64,000 nt of DNA from Leuconostoc palmae (GCF_019656075.1 NZ_BPKZ01000005.1:1-64000); one strand, 5' to 3'; shown: positions 24,725-33,787, numbered from the stretch's first letter. The notes: generated from the letters alone by a model not told the origin. A program made the numbers and translations.

Positions 24725-25174
24725 ATGCTATCTCAAAAACAGTTACAATTATTAGTCCAAAAAATATCAGTTCAAAATTTTGGCATGCCGTTTGAACATA
24801 CTGCTGTTTTTAATAAACGTTTAAAAACAACTGGTGGTCGTTATTTGTTAAATACGCATGACATTGAATTTAATCCAAAGATGGTTGATTTATCAGAATT
24901 TATAGGTATCATTAAACATGAATTAGTTCATTATCATTTACACCAACAACAAAAAGGGTATCGGCATTGCGATAAAGAATTCAAACAACTACTCGCAGAT
25001 GTAAAAGGATTAAGATATGCGCCTAATATAGCTACAGCAGACTCTTCAATTTTACGTTATATTTGTGAAAACGGACATATTATTATTAGAAAACGCCGAT
25101 TTGATATTTCAAAATATCGATGTGCAAAATGTGGTTCAAAAATTTTGTTTGACGGTATGCATATAGAAGGTTAA
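24725..25174 (+). CDS. SprT-like zinc protease-fold protein
   Basis: This 149-aa protein of the SprT/SprT-like family has HELVHYHLHQ (HExxH plus a third His) and a C-terminal zinc ribbon built from C-E-N-G-H, then CAKCGS. The family includes eukaryotic Spartan proteases; bacterial members have no proven role. It starts directly after the permease stop with no clear ribosome site, so it is probably translated by coupling. Confidence 0.85.
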   Translation: MLSQKQLQLLVQKISVQNFGMPFEHTAVFNKRLKTTGGRYLLNTHDIEFNPKMVDLSEFIGIIKHELVHYHLHQQQKGYRHCDKEFKQLLADVKGLRYAPNIATADSSILRYICENGHIIIRKRRFDISKYRCAKCGSKILFDGMHIEG

Positions 25175-25231
25175 TTTCTATTAAGAATATGTCATGTTAA
25201 AAGTAAAACATACTAGGAAGGTTTTAAATTT

Positions 25232-26068
25232 ATGATTCAATTACTTTTATCTGATTTAGATGAAACATTATTAAACGATGATGGCACAATAAATGACGAA
25301 AACATCTCAGCAATCAAAAAATTTACAGACAAGGGTGGATTTTTTGTACCCAATACGGGACGATCGTATAGATCAGTCTATCCTACCTTAAAAACTTTAG
25401 GACTTGACCAGAAAAAACAATTTGTTATTTCCTATAATGGTGGTGCAATTGCGGAAGTAGAGCCTAATGGCGAAACAAAGATTATTGTTCAGCATGGCAT
25501 GCAACTGGATTTGGCAAAAACAATTTTTAAATTAGGGCAAGTACAAGAAGATGTCGATACACATATTTATACCTTAGATAAGCTATTTATTCACAATATT
25601 TCTGAATCAGATAAAAAATATATGTCAGAAAGACAGGTACCATATTCTGAGCAGTTGACGGATAGTTTAGATTTTTTAAATCAAGAAAAACCGGTGATGA
25701 AAGTTATTTTTGAGCATAACGACCCAATAGTTCGTCAAAAGATTGCTGATGCGGTTACGAGCCAAGTATCGCAAGATGTGTCACTAACTTTTAGTTCTAA
25801 TCGATATGTTGAGTTTAATCCTAAAGGTGTAGACAAAGGATCAACAGGTTTAGAATTAGCTAAGTTACTAGGTATCGATAAGCAAAATGTAGCAGCTATT
25901 GGGGATAGTTTAAATGATTTAGCACAAATTGAAAAAGCAGGCGTTGGTGTTGCGGTCGCAAATGCTAAAGAAGAAATAAAGCTATTGGCAGATATTGTCT
26001 TAAAAACAACTAATAATCAAGCAGCTGTAGCAGACTTTATTTTAAACTATAGTGGCATTTCTTTATGA
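25232..26068 (+). CDS. HAD-superfamily phosphatase, Cof type
   Basis: This 278-aa cytosolic phosphatase of the Cof/YidA subfamily (HAD IIB cap) has motif I LLSDLDETLL, motif II NTGRS, the conserved Lys in KGVDKGSTGLELAKLLGI and motif III GDSLNDLAQIEKAGVGVAVANA. The likely substrates are sugar phosphates or nucleotides, but this family is promiscuous. Its ATG has AGGAAGG upstream. It overlaps the next small gene by 4 nt (ATGA) and so leads a three-gene unit. Confidence 0.92.
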   Translation: MIQLLLSDLDETLLNDDGTINDENISAIKKFTDKGGFFVPNTGRSYRSVYPTLKTLGLDQKKQFVISYNGGAIAEVEPNGETKIIVQHGMQLDLAKTIFKLGQVQEDVDTHIYTLDKLFIHNISESDKKYMSERQVPYSEQLTDSLDFLNQEKPVMKVIFEHNDPIVRQKIADAVTSQVSQDVSLTFSSNRYVEFNPKGVDKGSTGLELAKLLGIDKQNVAAIGDSLNDLAQIEKAGVGVAVANAKEEIKLLADIVLKTTNNQAAVADFILNYSGISL

Positions 26069-26280
26069 AACATTACATTAGTCAAATTGTTATCGCTATC
26101 GTGTCAGTTTTTATATTTATATCGCTATTTATTTTATCGGCACAACATTTGATTTCCAATATTCTGCTCATTATTCTTGTTGTCATTTTATTTATTATAA
26201 TTAATGTAGCCTATATTTTAATTTCTTGGCAAAAAAAGAAAAAGGAACTAAAAGAGGAAGAACAACGTGATAAATTTTAA
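26065..26280 (+). CDS. Small membrane protein, two helices
   Basis: This 71-aa protein has two hydrophobic segments (about residues 5-27 and 31-54) and a highly charged Lys/Glu tail. It overlaps the HAD gene by 4 nt and the CPBP protease gene by 14 nt, so it is almost certainly translated and coexpressed. I do not recognise a family. Confidence 0.65.
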   Translation: MKHYISQIVIAIVSVFIFISLFILSAQHLISNILLIILVVILFIIINVAYILISWQKKKKELKEEEQRDKF

Positions 26281-26998
26281 CACCGATCCTAATCCGAAGC
26301 TTTTGTGGCAAAGGATTTTTAATTTCTTTATCGTTACGATTCTGCTAATTTTTATACCAGTTTTTATTCAACTCGCAGCGATCCAAAAAACAATCGTATT
26401 ACAACTTGTTTTTATTGTTATGATGTTTGTTAGTTATAGTGGACTTGGTTACTATGCTTATACACTGTTGAAAAAAACATCGATTGACAAAGTTTTTCAC
26501 AAACCAAATATACGTAACTGGCCTCATATCTGGTTTATTCTAAGATTATTTTTTATCATGATGATTTTGGAAGTTACAATAAATACTATCCGTGTTGCGT
26601 TAACGGGTGTAGCTACAACTGATAATCAAGAAGTTATTACTAACTTAATGTCACATATGAATGTTACAATGGTCGCTATGCTTATATACGCAGTGATTAT
26701 GGCGCCGGTAGTAGAAGAAATTATCTTTCGTGGATTAGTGATTAATTATTTTTTTCGGAAATCTTGGTGGTGGGCTAGTATCATACTATCGGGCATTTTA
26801 TTTGCTTTTCCTCATATGGGTTTAATTCCAACTAATTTAGTTGATGGGCTAAGCTACTTATTATATGCGTCAATGGGTATGGTCTTGGCCTATACTTACA
26901 AACGAACAGGTAATATACAAGATAGTATAGCTATTCATTTTATTAATAATTTTATTACAATGATTCCAATACTAGTGATAGCAGTGAAACATTCGTAG
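26267..26998 (+). CDS. CPBP-family intramembrane metalloprotease
   Basis: This 243-aa integral membrane protein has six or more helices and the CPBP (Abi/Rce1-like) motifs: PVVEEIIFRGLVINYFF (motif 1, catalytic Glu pair and Arg), FAFPHMG (motif 2 His) and SIAIHFINN (motif 3 His, Asn). Family members process or protect against small peptides, including bacteriocins, or act in membrane-protein maturation. No bacteriocin gene is nearby. It is the third gene of the HAD unit. Confidence 0.88.
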   Translation: MINFNTDPNPKLLWQRIFNFFIVTILLIFIPVFIQLAAIQKTIVLQLVFIVMMFVSYSGLGYYAYTLLKKTSIDKVFHKPNIRNWPHIWFILRLFFIMMILEVTINTIRVALTGVATTDNQEVITNLMSHMNVTMVAMLIYAVIMAPVVEEIIFRGLVINYFFRKSWWWASIILSGILFAFPHMGLIPTNLVDGLSYLLYASMGMVLAYTYKRTGNIQDSIAIHFINNFITMIPILVIAVKHS

Positions 26999-27000
26999 TA

Positions 27001-27058
27001 ATCAACATTAAAAAGCATCGTTAATATCATAAAATTAACGATGCTTTTTAATGTTGAT
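27001..27058. terminator. Bidirectional terminator with 25-bp stem
   Basis: A perfect inverted repeat (27001-27025 with 27034-27058) with an 8-nt loop contains A and T runs in its arms and covers the last codons of pepQ. It serves the convergent CPBP and pepQ genes. Confidence 0.9.
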
Positions 27059-28145
27059 AAAGTGATTTCGATGTTTCTGTAAATGGTATAAAACCATTTT
27101 TGCTCATATAACCAGAGTCTTCAATCCTAACACCAGCCATATTAGGGATGTAAATTCCAGGTTCAATTGAAAATGCCATGCCTTCTTTTAAAATTAAATC
27201 ATTCCCAGCAACTATTGAAGGGAATTCATGAACAGACGTGCCTAAACCATGACCCAAACGATGAACAAAGTTAGGACCAAAGCCAGCTTTAGTAATCACT
27301 TTTCTGGCAATGTTGTCTAGTTCATTAGCTGTCATACCAATTTTAGCCTTGCTTTGAGCAGTGAGTTGTGCTTCTAAAACTACTGCATGTATTTTTTCGG
27401 ATAAGTCATCTACTTTACCATAAGCAATAGTGCGAGTAGCATCAGATGCATAACCATCGTGGATTGTACCTAAATCAAATAATACCATTTCATGTGACTT
27501 TAAAGGGATTAATGATGAAGTACCATGAGGGTTAGCAGCATGAGCACCAAACTGAACTAAAGTTTCAAAACTCATATTTGAAATACCTAATTTTTTGAGT
27601 TGATATTCTATATCAGATGCTAAACTAATTTCAGAGATACCATTTTCCATAAGGTTAAACCCAATTTCAAAAGCTTTATCTGCCTCTTGACCAGCAACTT
27701 TCATTTTTTGCAATTCATCTTTGCTTTTAATGAGTCTCATTTGATTAATTTGTCCTGTAGCATCTTTTAAAAAAGAGACATTTGGTAAGGCTTTTTTTAA
27801 AGCGTTATAACGTGACAAAGTAATTTGATCGAATTGAATAGCGAATTGGGTGCCAGAAGTAAGTGATTTTAGTTTACTTGCAATCATTTTCCAGGGGTTT
27901 TGATTGTCTTCGTAGCCAACTGTATCAAATTGCCAACCACTGACTACCATACTATTAACTTCTAAAGCAGGACCGAAAAGAAAAGGTTCATAATTAGCAA
28001 ATAAAACCAATGCTAAAACACGCTCAATTGGATCTGAATTAAATCCTGTTAAATAAGCGATGTCATGATAATCTGTTAATATCACACCATCAAGATGTTC
28101 TTTGTTAAGCCAATTCGTCATTTCATGTAGTTTATTAATATTCAT
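27048..28145 (-). CDS. pepQ: Xaa-Pro dipeptidase (prolidase)
   Basis: PepQ cleaves X-Pro dipeptides in the cytosol. The 365-aa protein is an M24 pita-bread metallopeptidase: DLGTIHDGYASDATRT supplies two metal Asp residues, HRLGHGLGTSVHE the His ligand, and SIEPGIYI and GVRIEDSG the Glu ligands. It is divergent from ccpA, a gene order conserved in lactic acid bacteria, with a cre site between them. Confidence 0.95.
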   Translation of the reverse strand: MNINKLHEMTNWLNKEHLDGVILTDYHDIAYLTGFNSDPIERVLALVLFANYEPFLFGPALEVNSMVVSGWQFDTVGYEDNQNPWKMIASKLKSLTSGTQFAIQFDQITLSRYNALKKALPNVSFLKDATGQINQMRLIKSKDELQKMKVAGQEADKAFEIGFNLMENGISEISLASDIEYQLKKLGISNMSFETLVQFGAHAANPHGTSSLIPLKSHEMVLFDLGTIHDGYASDATRTIAYGKVDDLSEKIHAVVLEAQLTAQSKAKIGMTANELDNIARKVITKAGFGPNFVHRLGHGLGTSVHEFPSIVAGNDLILKEGMAFSIEPGIYIPNMAGVRIEDSGYMSKNGFIPFTETSKSLYQH

Positions 28146-28236
28146 AATAGCCTCCGTTTATTTATAGTTTAACACTTCATATTGAATATTTTTTGTAACA
28201 AACTGAAACAGTAATGAAAACTTGTAAAAATAGCGT

Positions 28237-28273
28237 TGTAAGCGTTTGCAATTAGTTACCTTTTTGCTATAAT
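28237..28273 (+). promoter_or_regulatory. ccpA promoter with overlapping cre
   Basis: TTTGCA (28245-28250), 17 bp, then TATAAT (28268-28273) with an extended TGC in front. TGTAAGCGTTTGCA (28237-28250) matches the cre consensus with one deviation and contains the -35. CcpA should therefore dampen its own gene and may affect pepQ. Confidence 0.8.
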
Positions 28274-28333
28274 GGAATGTGAAGAATTAACTACTATTTT
28301 AAAATGGAAGCGAAAAATAAAAGAAGGTTAACT

Positions 28334-29341
28334 ATGCAAAAAAAAGGTTCGGCAACAATATATGATGTAGCAAATCGAGTTGGTGTCTCATTGGCAACGG
28401 TGTCCCGTGTCGTTAATGGTAATAGCAATGTTCGTGATTCAACTAAGCGTAAGGTTTTAGATGCAATTGAGGAATTGGGATATCACCCAAATGCTGTGGC
28501 GCGTGGATTGGCTTCAAAAAAGACCACGACAATTGGTGTGGTCATGCCTGATATGACAGATATGTATTATTCTGAACTAGCACGTGGTATTGATGATGTG
28601 GCTAATATGTATCATTATGATGTTTTATTGACTAATACTGACGAAGATCCAGTTCGTGAAACAATGGCTATTAATAATCTTGCAAGTAAGCAAGTAGATG
28701 GTATTATCTTTATGGGAAATGAACTTGATCGTGAAGTGTTAAACAAGATTACTAGTGCTGATGCACCAGTAGTTTTGGCAGGATCAGTGGATGCCGAAGG
28801 ACGACTACCAAGTGTGAATATTAACTACGTTGATGCCGTTGATGAAGCGGTGACCATGATGATCAAGAATGGTCATGAACGTGTGGCTTTAGTTACTGGT
28901 CCTATGTCTCACGCTATTAATAAGTTACATCGTTTGGAAGGGTATAAAAGTGCGTTAGAAAAGGCAAATATCCCATATGACGAGTCATTATTATTTGTTG
29001 CACATCAAGACTACGATGCTGGACTGAAGATTGCAGAAAAAATATTAGACTCAAGTGCTAATGCTGTGGTTGCTTACGATGATGAAGTAGCGTTAGGTAT
29101 TATGAATTATATGATAGATCAAGGTAAAAATATACCTGAGGATTTTGAAATTATAACAGCAAACAACACAAAATTTGCGATTGTTACTAGGCCCCAATTG
29201 ACATCAATTAGACAACCAAAATATGATATTGGAGCAGTTTCAATGAGAATGTTAACAAAGTTGATGAACAATGAGATGATTGATGAAACACAGGTTCAAT
29301 TGCCTCATACGATTGAACGTCGAGGCACAACAATCAATTAA
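28334..29341 (+). CDS. ccpA: Catabolite control protein A
   Basis: CcpA is the LacI/GalR-type master regulator of carbon catabolite control, binding cre sites with HPr-Ser-P. The 335-aa protein starts with the helix-turn-helix ATIYDVANRVGVSLATVSRVVNGN and hinge helix YHPNAVARGLASKKT, followed by the periplasmic-binding-protein-like core. ATG 28334 (MQKKGSATIYDVA) has AGAAGG upstream and matches family N-termini; the earlier in-frame codon is rejected. The partner gene pepQ is divergent. Confidence 0.95.
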   Translation: MQKKGSATIYDVANRVGVSLATVSRVVNGNSNVRDSTKRKVLDAIEELGYHPNAVARGLASKKTTTIGVVMPDMTDMYYSELARGIDDVANMYHYDVLLTNTDEDPVRETMAINNLASKQVDGIIFMGNELDREVLNKITSADAPVVLAGSVDAEGRLPSVNINYVDAVDEAVTMMIKNGHERVALVTGPMSHAINKLHRLEGYKSALEKANIPYDESLLFVAHQDYDAGLKIAEKILDSSANAVVAYDDEVALGIMNYMIDQGKNIPEDFEIITANNTKFAIVTRPQLTSIRQPKYDIGAVSMRMLTKLMNNEMIDETQVQLPHTIERRGTTIN

Positions 29342-29457
29342 CGTTAAAATCATTTTAAAGAAATGAAATAGTAATATTTGATATTTTTTCGTAAAAAAAG
29401 TAAACTGTTATAAGTGTTTTATTTCTTATAATTTAAACGAGAAGGGTCACATTTTAA

Positions 29458-31308
29458 ATGGTTAAAAAGCGCTATATCAGAGGTTTTGATGGGTTAAGAG
29501 CAATAGCTGTAATTGGCGTTATTGCATTTCATTTATTACCTAATAAAGTTTCTGGTGGCTGGTTGGGTGTGCCCCTTTTTTTTGTGTTATCTGGTTATTT
29601 AATTACGGATATATTAATTCAAGAATTTGATAAACATCAATATATAGCTGTTTTAAAATTTTATTTGCGACGACTCAAAAGATTGTATCCAGCGTTAGTA
29701 GTGATGTTATTTTTGACAGTAAGTGTTATTTTACTATTTGACCAGCAGTTAATCTATAACTTAAGACAAATAGTTTTAACAAATTTGCTATATGTGCATA
29801 ATTTTTGGGCTATTAATCATGGACAATCATATTTTCAACAGTTTGGTGGTGCATCACCATTTACACACTTATGGTCTCTTTCAATTGAAGGACAATTTTA
29901 TTGCATTTGGCCATTTGTGGTTTGGGTATTATTAAAAGAAAAGTTGAAAAGACCACTAATTGCGAGTGGCTTAATAGTTATGTCGGTTGTCAGTGCTATA
30001 CTAATGGCTATTTTATATCATCCAGACACAATTAATCGTGTTTATTATGGTACAGATACACGTTTATTTGCAATATTAATTGGGACGGCTCTGGCTTTTG
30101 TTTGGCCATCAACAAGGCTTAATCCAGCTGTGAACCCTAAAACAAGAAATATTCTTAACTTAACAGGCGCTTTTTCTTTTGTGATTACTTTGATAGGGAT
30201 GTTTTGGTTAAGTGGGCAACAGAGTGCAACTTACTATGGGGTGATGTATCTTTTTACAATTGTTGTAGCTATTTTGATTGCTGTAACAGCCCATCCTGCA
30301 TCAGTTTTTAATCAACTATTAGACCAACGTGTGTTGAATTATTTAGGCACGCGTAGCTACAGTATCTATTTATACCAATTGCCAGTTTTTGTATTTTATG
30401 AAAAGTTTTTGCCAAATTATCAACCGAACTTAATCAATATTATTATTGAAGTTTTGATTGTATTAGCGTTGAGTGAATTGAGTTATAGATATGTAGAAAA
30501 TACTTTTAGACACAATGGCTTTTTTGGTCAAACAATCAAAAAAATCGTCAGTTCTCGTAATTTATTTTTTTCTGTTATTATTGTGATAAGCTGTTTTATA
30601 CTATTCATTGGACATGGATTGGCCAGTACAAAAGCTGGAATGGCCCAACCAGAAACAAAATTACAAAAAGAGCTTAAAGCAAACCAAAGCGAAATTACAA
30701 AGCGAAATAAACAAGCAGCTAAGAGTACAAAAGGTGGCGCAGTCACAACTAACAAGTTGACTAATGACCAACAAGCAATTATAAAAAAATATAGTTTAAA
30801 TAAGGCGCAATATATTGCGTTTAAAGATTTACCATTTACTGCTATTGGTGATTCAGTTATGTTAGATGCTGCACCATATCTTCAAGAAGTGAACAGTAAT
30901 ATGGTTGTTGATGCTGAAGTTGGTAGACAATCTTATCAAACACCATCAATTGTTTCTCAAATGGCATCACAGGGTAAATTGTCTCAAAATATTTTAATTG
31001 GATTAGGGACAAATGGTGAAATTAAGCGTCAAGACTTAGATGAGATGATGAAAACATTTGGGTCTAAGCGTCAAGTATATTGGTTTAATAATTTTGTGCA
31101 AAGTCGTTCTTGGCAAAATGATAATAATCAAATGCTTAATGATGCTGCAAAAAAATATAAAAATTTACACATTGTTAATTGGCACGATTTGGCTAAGCAA
31201 CACATTGATTGGTTCGCTGATGATGGTGTGCACCAAGGTCCTGAAGGTGATAGGAATTATGTGAGATTACTTGTTGAAGCAGTTGGCAAAGTCCAAAAAA
31301 TCAAATAA
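29458..31308 (+). CDS. oatA: OatA-like acyltransferase with SGNH domain
   Basis: This 616-aa membrane protein probably O-acetylates peptidoglycan or another surface polymer. Residues about 1-370 are the acyltransferase-3 domain (IRGFDGLRAIAVIGVIAFHLLP with the catalytic-region His, FFVLSGYLITD, SLSIEGQFYCIWP). After a Lys/Gln-rich linker the extracellular SGNH esterase-like domain (about 450-616) has AIGDSVML (Ser), GLGTNG (Gly/Asn) and WFADDGVHQGPEG (Asp-x-x-His). The domain pair is typical of Gram-positive OatA. It is monocistronic. Confidence 0.88.
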   Translation: MVKKRYIRGFDGLRAIAVIGVIAFHLLPNKVSGGWLGVPLFFVLSGYLITDILIQEFDKHQYIAVLKFYLRRLKRLYPALVVMLFLTVSVILLFDQQLIYNLRQIVLTNLLYVHNFWAINHGQSYFQQFGGASPFTHLWSLSIEGQFYCIWPFVVWVLLKEKLKRPLIASGLIVMSVVSAILMAILYHPDTINRVYYGTDTRLFAILIGTALAFVWPSTRLNPAVNPKTRNILNLTGAFSFVITLIGMFWLSGQQSATYYGVMYLFTIVVAILIAVTAHPASVFNQLLDQRVLNYLGTRSYSIYLYQLPVFVFYEKFLPNYQPNLINIIIEVLIVLALSELSYRYVENTFRHNGFFGQTIKKIVSSRNLFFSVIIVISCFILFIGHGLASTKAGMAQPETKLQKELKANQSEITKRNKQAAKSTKGGAVTTNKLTNDQQAIIKKYSLNKAQYIAFKDLPFTAIGDSVMLDAAPYLQEVNSNMVVDAEVGRQSYQTPSIVSQMASQGKLSQNILIGLGTNGEIKRQDLDEMMKTFGSKRQVYWFNNFVQSRSWQNDNNQMLNDAAKKYKNLHIVNWHDLAKQHIDWFADDGVHQGPEGDRNYVRLLVEAVGKVQKIK

Positions 31309-31336
31309 AAAAAGCTACCTTTTGGTAGCTTTTTTT
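31307..31336 (+). terminator. Terminator of the oatA-like gene
   Basis: AAAAAAGCTACC, loop TTTT, GGTAGC and a run of seven T. Confidence 0.92.
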
Positions 31337-31376
31337 ATTTGATTTTGATAACATCAGCTAATTCCTAACAAAAAGG

Positions 31377-31467
31377 TTTACAGTCCTTTTTTATTCGCTT
31401 AAAATAAAGAGAAAATGAATGATATGGAGGAAGTGCATAATCATCAATCTTATGCACAAACAAAATA
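31377..31467 (+). promoter_or_regulatory. aldB promoter and structured 5' leader
   Basis: Promoter TTTACA (31377-31382), 17 bp, TAAAAT (31400-31405). The leader has GGAGG at 31426-31430, then a perfect 8-bp hairpin GTGCATAA (31433-31440), 9-nt loop, TTATGCAC (31450-31457), and the aldB ATG at 31468. So the only Shine-Dalgarno is 37 nt from the start unless the hairpin folds. A 17-codon ORF (ATG 31415, stop 31466-31468) spans the hairpin and ends TAATG on the aldB start. Confidence 0.7.
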
Positions 31468-32181
31468 ATGAGTAGTTTATACGAACATGGGACACTTGCA
31501 ATGCTTATGGGAAAGCAAATGCAAGGAACAATTACAGTTAAAGATTTACTTACTCATGGGGATACAGGTATTGGCACATTAGATGGTTTGAATGGTGAGG
31601 TCATTATTTTAAATGGTGAAGTATATCAAGCGCAAAGTGATGGGCGCGTTAATTTAATTACTGATGAATCAGTTGTAATGCCCTTTGCCTCGGTACATTT
31701 TGATAAACCAACAAGTACTCTTAATTTTTCAGAAGTTACCGCTAACACACTTAGTCAACAATTGAGAGATGAGAAATTAGCTAATGTGTTTGCTGCTGTT
31801 AAATTTCATGGTGATTTCACTAAAATTCATGTTCGTATTGCACCAAAGCAAAATAAGCCATATCCAAGCTTACTTGAGGTTGCTTCAAATCAGCCTGAGT
31901 TTGAAGCCAAGCAAATTTCTGGCACAATAATGGGATACTTTGCACCGCAAATTTTTAACGGACCTACTGCAGCTGGTTGGCATTTACATTTTCTATCAGA
32001 TGATAAAAAATTTGCAGGTCATATGTTAGACTTTGAGGCTGAAAATATATCAGGAACACTACAAATATTTGACTCATTTATTCAGCACTTACCAATTGAA
32101 AATCCAGAATTTAGAGATATGCAATTAGAATTAGAAGGTTTGAATGCTGGTATTGAAGCTAGCGAAGGAGGAAAGCAATAA
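31468..32181 (+). CDS. aldB: Alpha-acetolactate decarboxylase
   Basis: AldB converts 2-acetolactate to acetoin, diverting pyruvate and relieving acid and branched-chain amino-acid imbalance. The 237-aa protein has the family core: HGDTGIGTLDGLNGEVIILNGEVYQ, VKFHGDFTKIHVR, GTIMGYFAP and GWHLHFLSDDKKFAGHML, the last supplying zinc-binding His residues. There is no Shine-Dalgarno directly before the ATG. Its stop overlaps the udk start by one base (TAATG), so udk is translated with it. Confidence 0.93.
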   Translation: MSSLYEHGTLAMLMGKQMQGTITVKDLLTHGDTGIGTLDGLNGEVIILNGEVYQAQSDGRVNLITDESVVMPFASVHFDKPTSTLNFSEVTANTLSQQLRDEKLANVFAAVKFHGDFTKIHVRIAPKQNKPYPSLLEVASNQPEFEAKQISGTIMGYFAPQIFNGPTAAGWHLHFLSDDKKFAGHMLDFEAENISGTLQIFDSFIQHLPIENPEFRDMQLELEGLNAGIEASEGGKQ

Positions 32182-32816
32182 TGGTCGGGAAGCCATTAGT
32201 AATTGGAATTACAGGTGGATCGGGATCAGGGAAGACGACAGTTAGTCGTGAATTAGTTAGACGTTTAGCTAATGAAGAATCTTCTGCAATTTTATTACAG
32301 CAAGATTCATACTATAAAGATCAATCCGAAAAGCCAATGTCTGAACGTATTCAGACAAATTACGATCATCCTGACTCATTTGAGACTGATTTATTTGTGT
32401 CTGATTTAAGACGATTAATGCGCCATGAAGCAATAGATAAACCAATTTATGATTATGCAAATCATACTAGATCTAAAGAATATGAGCGTGTTGAACCCAG
32501 TGATGTTATTATTGTTGATGGCGTTTTACTTTTCAATGATGAACGGGTTCGAGGATTGTTGGATATGAAGATATTCGTTGATACTGATGATGATATCAGA
32601 TTTTTACGTAGATTAGAGCGTGATATTGAAGAACGTGGCCGTACAGTACGTGGCGTTATTGATCAATATCTTGCGACAGTAAAGCCCATGTATCACCAGT
32701 TTGTTGAGCCAACGAAGCGATATGCTAATATTATTGTGCCAGAAGGTGGAGAAAATTTGGTGGCAATTGATATGTTAACTAATCAAGCAAAAGCAATTTT
32801 GAAAGAAAATCACTAA
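32181..32816 (+). CDS. udk: Uridine kinase
   Basis: Udk phosphorylates uridine and cytidine for pyrimidine salvage. The 211-aa protein has the P-loop GITGGSGSGKTTVSREL, QQDSYYKDQ, the YDHPDSFETDL motif and IVDGVLLF. The length is standard. It is coupled to aldB by a 1-nt overlap (TAATG); the two functions are unrelated, so the pairing looks like simple operon sharing. Confidence 0.96.
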   Translation: MVGKPLVIGITGGSGSGKTTVSRELVRRLANEESSAILLQQDSYYKDQSEKPMSERIQTNYDHPDSFETDLFVSDLRRLMRHEAIDKPIYDYANHTRSKEYERVEPSDVIIVDGVLLFNDERVRGLLDMKIFVDTDDDIRFLRRLERDIEERGRTVRGVIDQYLATVKPMYHQFVEPTKRYANIIVPEGGENLVAIDMLTNQAKAILKENH

Positions 32817-32848
32817 AAAGCGTCCGTATATACGGACGCTTTTTAGTG
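32811..32848. terminator. 38-nt perfect palindromic bidirectional terminator
   Basis: CACTAAAAAGCGTCCGTAT mirrors ATACGGACGCTTTTTAGTG. It contains the last His codon and the TAA of both udk and the convergent RpiR-family gene. Confidence 0.94.
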
Positions 32849-33694
32849 TGAACGTGTTTCTTCAATAACATTTCTCATTGTATCAACAACATTTTGAGTT
32901 GGGGCTGATAATTGTGAACCAACTAACGTAAAGAGCGTGTCGATGATGGTTATTTGTGCAATCAAAGAACTCATAGATTCGCTTCTAAAATTAATTTCTT
33001 CAGCAAGTGATAACAAAACTAAATCAGCATTTTTAGCAAGAAGTGAGTCTGAAAAAGCGGTAATTGCAATAACTTTGACACCATTTTCTTTTAATTTTTG
33101 TGCAATCAGTAAAGTATCTTTGTTACGACCAGAATGTGAAATGACAACAGCAGCATCTTTTTTACCAAGTTTGACTGCTTGCATGAGTTGAATATCATAG
33201 TCAGGATGTGCAATAACATCAAGCGGTGTACGTAAAAATTTGTGATAGGCATTAAAGGCAACAATCGATGAACCACCAATACCAAAAAATCCTACACGAT
33301 GAGCTGTTACTAAAAATTGACTGGCAGTGTCTAGGACAGATGCACTTAAATGATTTATTGTTGCATTTAAAGCATTACTTGCACCAGCAAACACTTTGTG
33401 AGCAATTGCAGCTGTGTCATCTTCATCAGTGATTTCACCAAAAAAATCTGACTGATTGGGGTTAACAGCGTCTTTACTTAATGCCATGGAAAATTCTCGA
33501 AAAGAATCAAAACCAATTTTTTTTGCAAATCGAGAAATTGTCGCTGTCGAAACTCCTGAACCGTTTGATAATTCTTGTATCGTTGCATCTGCAGAGCTTG
33601 AGATATCTTTAAGGATATAGTCAATTAGTTTATTTTCAGTTGTATTATATTGTTTTTTTTGTGCACGTAGTTGCGAAACGATTGTTTGTGCCAT
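32843..33694 (-). CDS. RpiR-family regulator, probably of the gluconate genes
   Basis: This 283-aa protein has an N-terminal RpiR helix-turn-helix (ATIQELSNGSGVSTATISRFAKKIGFDSFREF) and a C-terminal SIS sugar-phosphate-binding domain (VGFFGIGGSSIVAFNAYHKFLR, AAVVISHSGRNKDTLLIAQKLKENG). It is divergent from gnd, with symmetric 14-bp arms covering both promoters, so control of gnd and itself is very likely. The effector is probably 6-phosphogluconate or a related sugar phosphate (inferred). ATG 33694 has TGGAG upstream. Confidence 0.88.
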   Translation of the reverse strand: MAQTIVSQLRAQKKQYNTTENKLIDYILKDISSSADATIQELSNGSGVSTATISRFAKKIGFDSFREFSMALSKDAVNPNQSDFFGEITDEDDTAAIAHKVFAGASNALNATINHLSASVLDTASQFLVTAHRVGFFGIGGSSIVAFNAYHKFLRTPLDVIAHPDYDIQLMQAVKLGKKDAAVVISHSGRNKDTLLIAQKLKENGVKVIAITAFSDSLLAKNADLVLLSLAEEINFRSESMSSLIAQITIIDTLFTLVGSQLSAPTQNVVDTMRNVIEETRSH

Positions 33695-33721
33695 AGATAG
33701 ACTCCATTTAATGTATAATTA

Positions 33722-33787
33722 ACTATACAAGAAAAGAAAATAATTTACAATATCAGGGTTGATTTATGTAAATTATTTTCATATAAT
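33722..33787. promoter_or_regulatory. Divergent rpiR-gnd promoters with twin operator arms
   Basis: For gnd: TTGATT (33759-33764), 17 bp, TATAAT (33782-33787). For the regulator (minus strand): TTGTAA (33750-33745), 17 bp, TATAGT (33727-33722). GAAAATAATTTACA (33736-33749) and its exact complement TGTAAATTATTTTC (33767-33780) are 17 nt apart; centres are 31 bp apart, about three helical turns. Each arm lies in one promoter's spacer/-35 region. Probable RpiR-type binding half-sites. Confidence 0.78.

Noticed and set aside
26267-26998. Abortive-infection defence gene
   Set aside because: The protein is a CPBP protease (sometimes named Abi), but no phage-defence partners or bacteriocin genes are nearby.
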